This document shows, one piece after another, positions 40,566-49,748 of a stretch of 64,000 bases of DNA; the first letter of the stretch is position 1, and each line of letters begins with the position of its first letter. Made by a program: the position numbers and the translations under genes. Source of the stretch: Pseudomonas abyssi (GTDB lineage Bacteria; Pseudomonadota; Gammaproteobacteria; Pseudomonadales; Pseudomonadaceae); the NCBI RefSeq assembly GCF_002307495.1, contig NZ_NTMR01000011.1:222273-286272 (forward strand), written 5' to 3'. The notes beneath the pieces are model-generated. The model was given only the letters and a program-made list of their open reading frames with translations. It made no database searches and was not told the DNA's origin.

Positions 40566-41032
40566 GACTCTGGATTCTGCGCCATGGTCAGGCTGCGGCT
40601 CAGGCCGCGACCGATCCCGAGCGGCCGTTGTCCGGCGCCGGTGAACAAGAGGTGCGCAGCATGTGCCAGATACTTGCCGGGCAGCCTCTTGATGCGATTC
40701 TCGCCAGCCCTTATCTGCGAGCGCAACAGACCGCGTCATTGGTAGCTGATCAGCTGAATTTTGCCCGGGGCGTTGCCACCGCGCCCTGGCTGACCCCCGA
40801 TGATGCGCCGGCTGATGTGCTGCGGTATCTGAGCGAACGCAGCGAGCAGCAATTGCTGCTGGTGAGTCACCAGCCGCTGGTCAGCCAATTGCTGAGTCTT
40901 TTGTGTGAGGGGCACCGGGGAGGGCATTTTCCGATGCCTACTGCCGGGCTGGCCTGTGTAGATATGGACGTGGTTGCCGCCGGCCTTGGCCAATTGCAGC
41001 TGCTGCAAAGCCCGGCGCAGCTGGCTGACTGA
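40562..41032 (+). CDS. sixA: Phosphohistidine phosphatase SixA
   Basis: SixA removes phosphate from histidine of phosphotransfer proteins. The 156-residue protein has the RHG motif at the N-terminus (LRHGQAA, catalytic His8), the phosphate pocket region SPYLRAQQTA and the second histidine in LLLVSHQPLVSQLL. It overlaps the DUF4389 gene by 4 bases (ATGA). Confidence 0.94.
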   Translation: MRLWILRHGQAAAQAATDPERPLSGAGEQEVRSMCQILAGQPLDAILASPYLRAQQTASLVADQLNFARGVATAPWLTPDDAPADVLRYLSERSEQQLLLVSHQPLVSQLLSLLCEGHRGGHFPMPTAGLACVDMDVVAAGLGQLQLLQSPAQLAD

Positions 41033-41177
41033 GCGCCGACTGTGAGCTTGGCCGCGTTAGCTCTGCGCCGGCCTTGTAGGCGCCTCCCCGCTGGGATAGT
41101 GTGAAGGCAATTCCTACCGGCGGGTCGCTCACAAGGGCGACCGTCGCAACAATAATAATGATTCGGCGGAGCAGGGC

Positions 41178-42842
41178 ATGGGTGCATTGGCAACGCAGCC
41201 TGCGACGGCGCTTGAGGCCTTTTTACGTCAGGAGGCCCTGCGTCCGAGCACTACCTATCTGGTTCAACCGCTGCCTGACGGCAGTGTTCAACGTCTGACG
41301 TGGGCTGAGGTTGGCGAGCAGGCGCGCCGCGTCGCTGGTTATCTGGACAGCTTGCAGCTGCCGGCCGGCAGCTGTATTGGCCTGCTGGCGCGTAACTGCG
41401 CCCACTGGATCATTGCTGACCTGGCTATCTGGATGGCCGGTCATGTCTCTGTCCCGCTGCATCCCGGCCTCACTGTCGACTTTATTTCTCAGGTTGCGCG
41501 TCACGCTGATCTGCGGGCGGTGTTTCTTGGTCGCCTGGAAGGCTGGCCGGCTCAGCGTGCGGGTTTGCCTGATGAGGTGGTGCGCCTGGCCTTGCCGCAG
41601 GGGCCGGAGGAGAGAGGGGTTGTGCCCTGGTCCGCGCTGCAGCAACAGGCGCCGCTGGAGCCGCAACAGCCCGTCGCGGATCAGCCTGCTACCATCATTT
41701 ACACCTCCGGCACGACCGGTGTGCCCAAAGGGGTGGTCTTGAGCTTTGCCAGCATGTACCTGGCGGCCAGCAATTTCCTGCGTCTGTTTACCATTTCTGC
41801 GTCAGATCGCATGTTGTCCTGTCAGTCATTCAGCCATATTGGCGAACGGCAGTTTGTCGAGATGACTTCGTTGCTTGGCGGTCAGCAGGTGTTCTTTGTC
41901 GAGCGTGCTGCCAGTTTCCTGGAGGATTGTCGTCGAGCAAGACCAACCCTGTTTATTGCTTCGCCCAGGGTTTGGCAGGATTGCATGGACGCCTGCGATC
42001 GGCGTTGGCCGGCGCGCTGGCTGCAAACTCTGCTGAGCCTGCCTGTACTGGGGCCGCTTCAGGGCAGGCGCGCGCTTGCCTATCTAGGCTTGGATCAGGT
42101 GCGCTATGCCGTGAGCGGTGCCGCACGCCTGAACCCGGCGTTGCAGCGTCGATTCGCCGCCCTTGGCCTGCAAGTGGTGGAAGCCTACGGCATGACCGAG
42201 AACTGCGGCTACTCTCATCTCGGGCGTCCGAGCCGCCAGCGGCCCGGGTATATCGGTTTGCCGAACCCAGGCGTTGAATGCCGTTTGGGACCGCAGGGGG
42301 AGCTGCTGGTGCGCAGCAAGACGCTGATGCTGGGTTACCACAAGGACCCGGTGCGCACTGCGGAGGTATTGGATGAGGATGGATTTCTGCACACCGGGGA
42401 TGCCGCAGAGATTGACCAGGAAGGCTTCCTGCGTCTGACCGGACGCCTGCGCGACATCTTCAAGACCTCCCGGGGGCGCTATGTCATCCCGGCCCCCATA
42501 GAGCAGCGGCTGATGGACGACGTGTTGATAGAGGAGGCCTGCGTGGTCGGACAGGATCTACCTCAGCCGCTGGCTCTGGTTCGGCTGGCCCCCGGGCTGA
42601 CAGCCGACAAGACCAACCGTGGTCGTCTGCAGGCGCTGTTCGATTCGGTCAATCAGACGTTGCCGGAGACCGAGCGCCTGGGTTGCCTGGTCATTGTGCA
42701 AAGCGCCTGGGATATCGCCGGCGGGTTCCGCACGCCAACGCTGAAGCTGCGCCGCAATGTGGTGGAGGCGACCTATCACGCCCATTTCCAGTATTGGCTG
42801 GTCAGCGGCAAGAGCATTGTTTTGGAGGAGAGTGAGGTATGA
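41178..42842 (+). CDS. Long-chain acyl-CoA synthetase-like AMP-binding enzyme
   Basis: The 554-residue enzyme has the adenylate-forming motifs IIYTSGTTGVPKGVV, VEAYGMTENCG, and HTGDAAEIDQEGFLRLTGR, and a C-terminal part with the R-D-I-F-K-T-S-R-G-R-Y-V hinge typical of long-chain (FAA1-type) synthetases. The final catalytic lysine lies in RTPTLKLRRN. GGAGCAGGGC precedes the ATG. It overlaps a thioesterase gene by 4 bases, so acyl-CoA made here could be under counter-control by that enzyme. The precise acid is unknown. A CAA-ATA-ATA-ATG triplet run lies 20 bases upstream of the start. Confidence 0.9.
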   Translation: MGALATQPATALEAFLRQEALRPSTTYLVQPLPDGSVQRLTWAEVGEQARRVAGYLDSLQLPAGSCIGLLARNCAHWIIADLAIWMAGHVSVPLHPGLTVDFISQVARHADLRAVFLGRLEGWPAQRAGLPDEVVRLALPQGPEERGVVPWSALQQQAPLEPQQPVADQPATIIYTSGTTGVPKGVVLSFASMYLAASNFLRLFTISASDRMLSCQSFSHIGERQFVEMTSLLGGQQVFFVERAASFLEDCRRARPTLFIASPRVWQDCMDACDRRWPARWLQTLLSLPVLGPLQGRRALAYLGLDQVRYAVSGAARLNPALQRRFAALGLQVVEAYGMTENCGYSHLGRPSRQRPGYIGLPNPGVECRLGPQGELLVRSKTLMLGYHKDPVRTAEVLDEDGFLHTGDAAEIDQEGFLRLTGRLRDIFKTSRGRYVIPAPIEQRLMDDVLIEEACVVGQDLPQPLALVRLAPGLTADKTNRGRLQALFDSVNQTLPETERLGCLVIVQSAWDIAGGFRTPTLKLRRNVVEATYHAHFQYWLVSGKSIVLEESEV

Positions 42843-43270
42843 GTGTCATTTGGCATCGCCCCCTGGATATCGAGGCCATGAATGCGCCCGGCCCCCATAT
42901 CAACACGCTACTGGATATTCGTATCGAGGAGGCGGGAGACGACTGGATTAGCGCGAGTATGCCGGTGGATCAGCGCACTCATCAGCCTTACGGCATCCTG
43001 CATGGCGGCGCCTCGGTGGTGCTGGCCGAAAGCGTGGGCAGCATGGCGTCCTACGCCTGCATTGATACCCGTACCCATTACTGCGTGGGGCTGGATGTGA
43101 ACGCCAATCACCTGCGCGCGGTGCGCACGGGGCGAGTCACCGCCCGGGCAACGGCGGTGCACCTGGGGCGCACGACGCATGTCTGGGACATTCGCCTGCG
43201 TGATGAGCAGGGCAAGACCACCTGTATCGCCCGGCTGACCATGGCCATCGTGCCACTGAATACGGACTGA
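42839..43270 (+). CDS. Hotdog-fold thioesterase (PaaI/YdiI-like)
   Basis: The 143-residue protein has the hotdog thioesterase signature GILHGGASVVLAESVGS, with the glutamate (about residue 64) as likely catalytic base. It begins inside the end of the acyl-CoA synthetase gene (ATGA overlap). Family members hydrolyse acyl- or aryl-CoA, for example 1,4-dihydroxy-2-naphthoyl-CoA. The pairing with a synthetase suggests that it recycles CoA or edits the product. Cytoplasmic. Confidence 0.93.
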   Translation: MSVIWHRPLDIEAMNAPGPHINTLLDIRIEEAGDDWISASMPVDQRTHQPYGILHGGASVVLAESVGSMASYACIDTRTHYCVGLDVNANHLRAVRTGRVTARATAVHLGRTTHVWDIRLRDEQGKTTCIARLTMAIVPLNTD

Positions 43271-43389
43271 CAGCCGGCGATCCGCTCGTGTATGTGGCTG
43301 TATTCACGGCCGCTCAGGTGCTTGTTCGCACGGTGCCAAGACAGTAGATTCCTGCAGCATCCGTTCTCTACTCAGCAACCGGAGGCTGC

Positions 43390-44253
43390 ATGCCCCTTAC
43401 AAGCCATGAAGTACGTTTTTCCCTGCCGCATATTGAAGTCGCCGGCAAGGCTTGGGGGGAGCCCGGCGGTTTGCCGGTTATTGCACTGCACGGCTGGCTC
43501 GACAATGCCGCCACCTTCGACCGGGTGGCGCCGGCGCTGGAGGGCGTTCACCTGGTAGCGCTGGACTTGCCTGGCCACGGCCTGTCGGGGCATATGCCGG
43601 CCACCGGTTACAGCCTCTGGCAGCAAGCGGCCAGCGTACTGCAGGTGGCGGAGGACCTGGGCTGGGAGCGTTTCGCGTTGCTCGGGCATTCCATGGGCGC
43701 GATTATCAGCGGCATTCTGGCCGGCAGTCTGCCGGATCGTATCATCGGGGCCGCGATGATTGACGGGCTGATGCCGTTCACCTCCGAAGCCGATGATGCG
43801 CCCCGGCAGATGGCGCGTTTCTTCAACTCCAGCCTGCAGTTGGGCAATAAACGTAAACCGATTTATGACAGCGCGGAGAAGGCCGTGTCGGCACGCGTGC
43901 TGGGCGGAACGACGCCGATCAGTCGCGAGGCGGCGGGTTTTCTGGTCGAGCGCGGATTGATGCCGCACGACGGCGGCTGGACCTGGCGCACCGACCCCCA
44001 ACTGATGCTGCCCTCACCACTGCGCTTCACTCAGCGCCACGCCGTGTCTTTTATCGAAAATATCACGGCGCCGGCGTGCCTGGTGCTGGCCAATCAAGGT
44101 GTGATGCACAAGCATCCGGACGTACTGGATCGTATTGATGCCTTCAATAATCTGACGGTGCACCGCATCGACGGCGGCCACCATCTGCATCTGGAAGCCC
44201 AGGCGCCGGAGGTGGCGGCGATTCTGAAAGACTTCTACACAAGCCTGAGCTGA
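43390..44253 (+). CDS. Alpha/beta hydrolase
   Basis: A 287-residue hydrolase with the oxyanion HGWLDNAATF segment, the nucleophile elbow GHSMGAI (Ser), and the catalytic histidine near GGHHLHLE. An acid residue follows LVLANQGV. GGAGGCTGC precedes the ATG. No signal peptide is seen. Substrate unknown; it lies after the synthetase-thioesterase pair but 119 bases away. Confidence 0.92.
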   Translation: MPLTSHEVRFSLPHIEVAGKAWGEPGGLPVIALHGWLDNAATFDRVAPALEGVHLVALDLPGHGLSGHMPATGYSLWQQAASVLQVAEDLGWERFALLGHSMGAIISGILAGSLPDRIIGAAMIDGLMPFTSEADDAPRQMARFFNSSLQLGNKRKPIYDSAEKAVSARVLGGTTPISREAAGFLVERGLMPHDGGWTWRTDPQLMLPSPLRFTQRHAVSFIENITAPACLVLANQGVMHKHPDVLDRIDAFNNLTVHRIDGGHHLHLEAQAPEVAAILKDFYTSLS

Positions 44254-44344
44254 CCCACAGGTCCAGTCGCGGTATCCTCGGAACTGAAGTGGCGCGTGAG
44301 CGCCCGCTTAATGACGCCCGCAGGTGGGGGCGCTGAGGAGATGC

Positions 44345-45163
44345 ATGGGGTCCATAACACGAAGTGCGCCGCTGCTGTTCGCCGGCCTGTTGTCCGCTGG
44401 GGTACTGCAGGCCGAAGACGCCGTCTCGACACTGGTTGTCGAACCTTTCACCCATTCACAGCTCGTCGACCAGACGCTGCAGTCCCAGGCGGACCAGCCG
44501 GTGGTTATCGGCAGTATCCGCCGTATCAACAACCAGCTGCGTGCCGAGCGAGAGGTGCGTGCCAGTGGTGAATTGGCTTCGGTCAGCTGGGAAGTCCTTG
44601 ACGGCTACGCCCCTGAAGCTGCCTTCAGTCATGTGCTGGGGCAACTGCTGGCGCAACCGCATACGCTGCTGTACGCCTGCGATGGTCGTGAATGCGGCAG
44701 CAGCAGCCTGTGGGCCAATCAGGTGTTGCATAACGCGCGTCTGTACGGGCCAGACGAAGACCAGCGCTACCTGGCGCTGCGCCTGGATAACGAACCGCAG
44801 CGCTTTATCACCCTGTACAGCATCACCCGGGGCAACCGTCGCAGCTACCTGAACATGACCCAGCTGACGCCGGATCAGGCAGTCCAGCAGGCGCTATACC
44901 CAACGCCGTCAACCTTGCTCAAGGTGCTGCGCAGCGAGAATAGCCTGGCGCTGCCGGCGCTGGACAGCGAGGTGCTTCAGGATGACTGGACGCGGTTGCT
45001 GGTGCGGATGATGCGTCTGGACTCATTGCTGCGCGTGCAGTTTGACGGGGCCGATGCACCGCAGCTGGTCAATGCCATGAAAGCGGCCGGCGTGTCCGCG
45101 TCGCGCCTGCAGCTGGGTGAGCCGGTGCCGGCCCAAGGTGTGGTGTTGCAGCGCATTCGCTAG
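44345..45163 (+). CDS. Exported DUF4892-type protein
   Basis: The 272-residue protein has a signal peptide (MGSITRSAPLLFAGLLSAGV followed by LQA) and a mature part with a Cys pair (YACDGRECG) and the SLYSITRGN-like strand block. I believe it belongs to the DUF4892 family of Pseudomonas periplasmic proteins. GAGGAGATGC precedes ATG 44345. It is convergent with the acylase gene; both genes share the CTAG at 45160-45163, each reading it as TAG. Confidence 0.8.
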   Translation: MGSITRSAPLLFAGLLSAGVLQAEDAVSTLVVEPFTHSQLVDQTLQSQADQPVVIGSIRRINNQLRAEREVRASGELASVSWEVLDGYAPEAAFSHVLGQLLAQPHTLLYACDGRECGSSSLWANQVLHNARLYGPDEDQRYLALRLDNEPQRFITLYSITRGNRRSYLNMTQLTPDQAVQQALYPTPSTLLKVLRSENSLALPALDSEVLQDDWTRLLVRMMRLDSLLRVQFDGADAPQLVNAMKAAGVSASRLQLGEPVPAQGVVLQRIR

Positions 45164-47565
45164 GGTCTTAGCTCCAGCTGATCGGGCAGGGCGCGAATCG
45201 ATAGCCAGTCGAACAACTGCGCACGGTAGCGCCCTTCGTTGAACATGTCCGCCTGATCCCAGGCGTGGACGTCCAGCGGGTTACCGGCCTGGCCCAGCGG
45301 GTTGATACCCAGGCTGGCGTTCAGGTCTGACAGGTCGATCAGGCGGCGGGTCGAGGGGCCGGCCTTGATCTGATATTGCTCAGTACCGCGGTCGAAGACC
45401 ATGTTGTTCAGGGTTTCGTTGCCGCCATCTACCACCACCGGCTGGCTGCTCAGCAATGCTCCGAAGGGCAGGCGCTCACTGAGTGCATGCTTGTGTTGCA
45501 GGCTGGTCAGTCGTGACCATTGCCACTGTTGCGGGTCTGCACCCAAATCCTTCACCAGCCCCTGCAGCGCGTTCTTCCAGGCATGACCGATGGCTGCCTG
45601 ACGACCGTCCAGGCTCGGATGCTCGCGATTGTCCCACCAGGGCGAAGTGGGCTTCCAATACAGGCTGGCCAGTGTTTTCTCGGCCATGAAGGTGTTGCGG
45701 AAGTAGCTGTAGCGTGGGCCTAGCTCATCGGCAAAAAGGGCCTCGGATAGCGCATCCTGCCAGCGCTGGAAAATGCTGGCAGCCTGACTGTCGCGTCGGT
45801 AGTGGCCATCCCAGCTGGCGAGCAGAGCGAGTGCCTGAGTACCTGTCTCGCGGAGCTCCTCCGGCAGCTGCTGTGGGTCCAGCAATGGCATGGCGTCGGC
45901 GAGCATGCTCAGGGCCAGTGGCCGCTGATCGTCAAGCTGGAAGGCCTTGAAGTCCGACAGGTCGAAGGGCGCTTCACGGTTGAGCAGGACTTCCAGGCGC
46001 TGCGCCCGATCCGTTGGTGCGTAGTAGCCTGGCAGCTTGCGGCGCGGGTTGCGCTCTGGGTAAGGGTTGTTGGTGGAGAAGATCACACCCTCGCGGGGGT
46101 TGATGATGCGCGGGTTGGTCTCGAAGGGTTGATAGCCCAGAAAGTCATCCCGGCCCGAACCGCCGTTGAGCAGGGAAAAACCATTGCTGCTCTGTGGCCA
46201 GCGTTTGAGCTTGCCAATTGCCCACATGGCGATGTTGTCATCAACGTCGGCATACACCAGGTTCAGGCCGGGCGCGCTGTGCAGCGCGGCTGCGGCCTGA
46301 AACTCGTCGAGGCTGGTGGCGCGGGTAAATCCGTAAAAGGCGCTGGCCGAATCGTTCTCCGGGTCGAGGAAGCTCCAGAACAGGCTGACAGGTTCGCGCT
46401 CCATGCTGCCGGGCAGATCGTTGACGATAGGGCCGTGGCGGCTGCTGCGGGTGCGGATCAGGCGATCTTCCTGGCCGCGAATCTTGATGACCTCTTCATG
46501 CACACGCAGCTTCTGCCAGCGATCGATTGCCCAGACCTGCTCCGGGTCGTCCGGGTTGACGCGTTCGCGGTAGAAGTCCACGTCATCGTTCATCAGCATG
46601 GTCAGGCCCCAGGCGTGATGGCGAGTCTGCCCCAGCAATGGAAACGGGATGCCAGCGAGGAAATGACCGTAGACTTCGCTGTCCGGGGTGCGGATGTGTG
46701 CTTCGTACCAGACTGCTGGCGCGGCAAAGCCGATATGCGGATCGTTGGCGAGTAGCGGGGCGCCGCTGGCACTGCGTTCGGCGTTCACGACCCAGGCGTT
46801 GGAGCCGAGGAACTGGCCTACCGGCAGGGTCTGTTCTACCTGGCTGATCTGCTCCAGCATGGGGGTCAGCAGCTCGATGTAGGGCTGCCCGGAGGAGCGC
46901 ACTGGCGGCAACTGGTCCGGCCAGCTGGGCACCAGATCACGGTAATGACGCTCGCTCAGGGTACCGCGAATGGTGTCGACCAGGGCGTCGGTCTTGAATG
47001 CTTCGGCAAAGGAGTACGCCATGTAGCCCATGGTGTTGGCGATGTCCTGGGTGCTGAAGTAGTCCGGCGTGGTCATCAGCAGGCGGTATTCCAGTGGCCG
47101 GCCACCCTGGTCAATATATTGGTTGATGCCGTCCTGATAGGCGTGAATCAGCTGCACGTGGGGGCTGTCGGCCTGCTGCTGCAACCGCTCGGCGTATTGG
47201 CGAGCGTAGCGGCTGATACCCAGAGTGCGGAAGAACCGGTCGGTGGCGAAGGACTCGGCGCCAAACAGCTCCGACAGCCGTCCGCCGCCAATACGCCGCA
47301 GCAGGTCCATCTGAAACAACCGGTCCTGGGCGTGCACATAGCCCAGTGCCAGGTAAGCGTCGTGTTCGTTCTGGGCGTCGATATGGGGTACGCCCCAGGC
47401 GTCGTAGTAAACGGACACGGGGGCCATGAGCCCCTCCAGCCGGAGTTTGCCGCTGCGTTTGGCCTCTGCGGTGTGGACAAACCACGTCACCAGCAGGGCG
47501 CACAGAGCCAGTAGCAGGGCAACACAGAGGATAATCTTCAGCGGGCGATTCAGACGGGCGTTCAC
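45160..47565 (-). CDS. Membrane-anchored penicillin-type acylase (Ntn hydrolase)
   Basis: The 801-residue protein is an N-terminal nucleophile hydrolase of the penicillin/acyl-homoserine lactone acylase family. Residues 8-30 form a transmembrane anchor. The alpha/beta cut is expected before Ser255 in FLGSNAWVVN, with the beta-chain asparagine in STNNPY and the substrate region GHFLAGIPFPLLGQTRHHAWG. The GTG at 47565 has AAGG ten bases upstream; other starts lack a site. Natural substrate may be acyl-homoserine lactones or another amide. It is divergent from the patatin gene. Confidence 0.9.
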   Translation of the reverse strand: MNARLNRPLKIILCVALLLALCALLVTWFVHTAEAKRSGKLRLEGLMAPVSVYYDAWGVPHIDAQNEHDAYLALGYVHAQDRLFQMDLLRRIGGGRLSELFGAESFATDRFFRTLGISRYARQYAERLQQQADSPHVQLIHAYQDGINQYIDQGGRPLEYRLLMTTPDYFSTQDIANTMGYMAYSFAEAFKTDALVDTIRGTLSERHYRDLVPSWPDQLPPVRSSGQPYIELLTPMLEQISQVEQTLPVGQFLGSNAWVVNAERSASGAPLLANDPHIGFAAPAVWYEAHIRTPDSEVYGHFLAGIPFPLLGQTRHHAWGLTMLMNDDVDFYRERVNPDDPEQVWAIDRWQKLRVHEEVIKIRGQEDRLIRTRSSRHGPIVNDLPGSMEREPVSLFWSFLDPENDSASAFYGFTRATSLDEFQAAAALHSAPGLNLVYADVDDNIAMWAIGKLKRWPQSSNGFSLLNGGSGRDDFLGYQPFETNPRIINPREGVIFSTNNPYPERNPRRKLPGYYAPTDRAQRLEVLLNREAPFDLSDFKAFQLDDQRPLALSMLADAMPLLDPQQLPEELRETGTQALALLASWDGHYRRDSQAASIFQRWQDALSEALFADELGPRYSYFRNTFMAEKTLASLYWKPTSPWWDNREHPSLDGRQAAIGHAWKNALQGLVKDLGADPQQWQWSRLTSLQHKHALSERLPFGALLSSQPVVVDGGNETLNNMVFDRGTEQYQIKAGPSTRRLIDLSDLNASLGINPLGQAGNPLDVHAWDQADMFNEGRYRAQLFDWLSIRALPDQLELRP

Positions 47566-47663
47566 GATGGGCCTTGTGCAGCGGAAAAACGTCCGGGCAT
47601 CATGCGCAGCGCGGTGGTATACGTCAATCGGGACACGCGAGTTTGTGAAGGAGTAATAGCACG

Positions 47664-48653
47664 ATGGCACGAAGAGTCGCTCTGGTACTGGGCAGCGGAG
47701 GCGCAAGGGGATACGCGCACATAGGCGTGATCGAAGAAATCGAACGCCGAGGCTATGAAATCGCCTGCATCGCCGGCTGCTCCATGGGGGCGGTAGTAGG
47801 CGGCATTCACGCTGCCGGTCGACTGGCTGATTACCGCGAATGGGTCTCCGGGCTGGACTACCTGGATGTGATCCGTCTGCTGGATATCGGCTTTGGCACC
47901 TTGGGCGCGATTCGCGGCGAGCGGGTGTTCGGGCGCATCCGCGAGATACTCGGCGATATCGACATCGATGATCTGGCGATTCCTTTTACCGCCGTGGCGA
48001 CAGACCTGACCAACCAGCAGGAAGTGTGGTTTCAGTCGGGTTGCCTGCATCAGGCCATGCGCGCCTCGGCGGCGATCCCCAGCCTGTTTTCCCCGGTACG
48101 CCAGGGCAGTCGTGTGCTGGTAGACGGCGGCCTGCTCAATCCGCTGCCGATTGTGCCGGTGGTGTCGGCGCATTGTGATCTGATCATGGCGGTCAACCTC
48201 AACTCGATCGAAAGCAATCACTATCAGATGCCTGTTATCGAGCGGCCCGCGCCGATCCGTCAGCAGTGGGAGCAGTGGATGGCAGCGCTCAAGCCCTCCT
48301 GGCTTGGCCGGCGGGCCGAAGAGGAAGAAGAACAGGCCGGGCAACACGCGTTGCCGCTGTCGCCGGAGGACGGTGAGGAGCCGCACTCGCGTGAGGAAGA
48401 TCAGGATGCCCCGGTCGAGGTCGAACCACCGGTGGGGCCGGCCAGCATGCTGGAGCTGGTCAACCTGTCGTTTGAGGCGATGCAGGCGTCGCTTACCCAG
48501 TACAAGATTGCTGGCTATCCGCCAGACGTGGTGTTTAACGTACCCAAGCGTCTGTGCCGGTTCTTCGAATTCTATCGTGCGCCGGAGCTGATCGAGCTGG
48601 GCCGGATGGTGGCCAGTGATACGCTGGACCAGTTCGAACGTCGCCAGCACTGA
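47664..48653 (+). CDS. RssA-like patatin phospholipase with acidic insertion
   Basis: The 329-residue serine hydrolase has the oxyanion GSGGARG (10-16), nucleophile elbow GCSMG (Ser40) and the catalytic aspartate in VDGGLLNP. It looks like RssA/YchK-type patatins. An acidic, proline-rich linker of about 45 residues (about 215-262, with EEEEEQ and EEDQD runs) interrupts it before a C-terminal helical domain. Substrate unknown, probably phospholipid or lipid. Divergent from the acylase gene. Confidence 0.88.
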   Translation: MARRVALVLGSGGARGYAHIGVIEEIERRGYEIACIAGCSMGAVVGGIHAAGRLADYREWVSGLDYLDVIRLLDIGFGTLGAIRGERVFGRIREILGDIDIDDLAIPFTAVATDLTNQQEVWFQSGCLHQAMRASAAIPSLFSPVRQGSRVLVDGGLLNPLPIVPVVSAHCDLIMAVNLNSIESNHYQMPVIERPAPIRQQWEQWMAALKPSWLGRRAEEEEEQAGQHALPLSPEDGEEPHSREEDQDAPVEVEPPVGPASMLELVNLSFEAMQASLTQYKIAGYPPDVVFNVPKRLCRFFEFYRAPELIELGRMVASDTLDQFERRQH

Positions 48654-48710
48654 ACTGGGATGGGTGTCTGCTAGAATCCGCCTTTCCATGTAACTGTCGC
48701 GGAGCTGAGC

Positions 48711-49748
48711 ATGACCCAGACCATACGTTTGACCGAATACAGCCACGGCGCCGGTTGTGGCTGCAAGATTGCGCCGCGGGTGCTCGACGAGATGCTGGCG
48801 GTCGGCCAGCCTGGCCCGGCCTTTGAGCGGCTCTGGGTGGGCAATGCGAGCCGCGACGACGCGGCGGTATTCGGTCTGGACGACGAACAGGGCATTGTCA
48901 GCACTACCGACTTTTTCATGCCGATTGTCGATGACCCGTTCGACTTTGGCCGCATCGCTGCGACCAATGCGATCAGCGATATCTACGCCATGGGCGGCAC
49001 GCCGCTGATGGCCATTGCGATTCTCGGCTGGCCGGTCAACCTGCTGTCTGCCGCGGTGGCTGGCGAGGTGCTGGCCGGGGCGCGGCAGGTGTGCACCGAG
49101 GCAGGCATGCCGCTGGCCGGGGGGCATTCGATTGACGCCCCTGAGCCTATTTTCGGACTGGCAGTGACCGGCCATGTGTTGAAACGCCAGCTCAAGCGCA
49201 ATGATCAAGCCTTGGCTGGCGCCCAGCTGTTTCTGACCAAGCCACTGGGCATCGGTATCCTTACCACCGCCGAAAAGCAGAAGAAGCTGCGCCCCGAGGA
49301 CGCTGGCGTCGCGCGGGACCTGATGTGTCAGCTCAATCGTCCGGGTCAACGTTTTGCTGCCCTCGATGGTGTTCAGGCGATGACCGATGTGACCGGCTTT
49401 GGCCTGCTCGGGCATCTGACCGAAATGGCCGAAGGTGCTGGCCTGCAGGCGCGCCTGAACAGTGCGCAGGTACCGCGCTTGCCTGCAGTCGACTACTACC
49501 TGGAGCAGGGGTGTGTGCCGGGTGGCACGCTGCGCAATTTTGATAGCTACGGGCACAAGATCGGTGCACTGAGCGACGCGCAAAAGCACCTGCTGTGCGA
49601 TCCGCAAACCAGTGGTGGGCTGCTGGTGGCAGTGGCGCCGGAGGCGGTAGAAGCGTTTTTGGCGCTGGCCGGTGAACTGGGTCTGACGCTGGGCTGTATC
49701 GGAGAACTGGTCGAACAGTGCGGTGGGCCCTGGGTCGAGGTGCTTTGA
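48711..49748 (+). CDS. selD: Selenide, water dikinase
   Basis: Makes selenophosphate from selenide and ATP. The 345-residue protein has the catalytic Cys16 (GAGCGCK) and lysine 19, [11 protein letters not shown], the [11 protein letters not shown] loop and the C-terminal [11 protein letters not shown]. Cys, not selenocysteine, is encoded at the active site. Its TGA stop shares a base with the mnmH start. No selA or selB is in the window. Confidence 0.97.
   Translation: MTQTIRLTEYSHGAGCGCKIAPRVLDEMLAVGQPGPAFERLWVGNASRDDAAVFGLDDEQGIVSTTDFFMPIVDDPFDFGRIAATNAISDIYAMGGTPLMAIAILGWPVNLLSAAVAGEVLAGARQVCTEAGMPLAGGHSIDAPEPIFGLAVTGHVLKRQLKRNDQALAGAQLFLTKPLGIGILTTAEKQKKLRPEDAGVARDLMCQLNRPGQRFAALDGVQAMTDVTGFGLLGHLTEMAEGAGLQARLNSAQVPRLPAVDYYLEQGCVPGGTLRNFDSYGHKIGALSDAQKHLLCDPQTSGGLLVAVAPEAVEAFLALAGELGLTLGCIGELVEQCGGPWVEVL

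Noticed and set aside
47562..49607. A 681-residue open frame on the minus strand opposite the patatin and selD genes
   Set aside because: It is antisense to two well-supported genes and has the His/Arg/Gln-rich composition of a shadow of high-GC codons; no domain is visible.
48711..49748. Selenocysteine at the SelD active site
   Set aside because: Codons at the GAGCGCK motif are Cys; no in-frame TGA is present.
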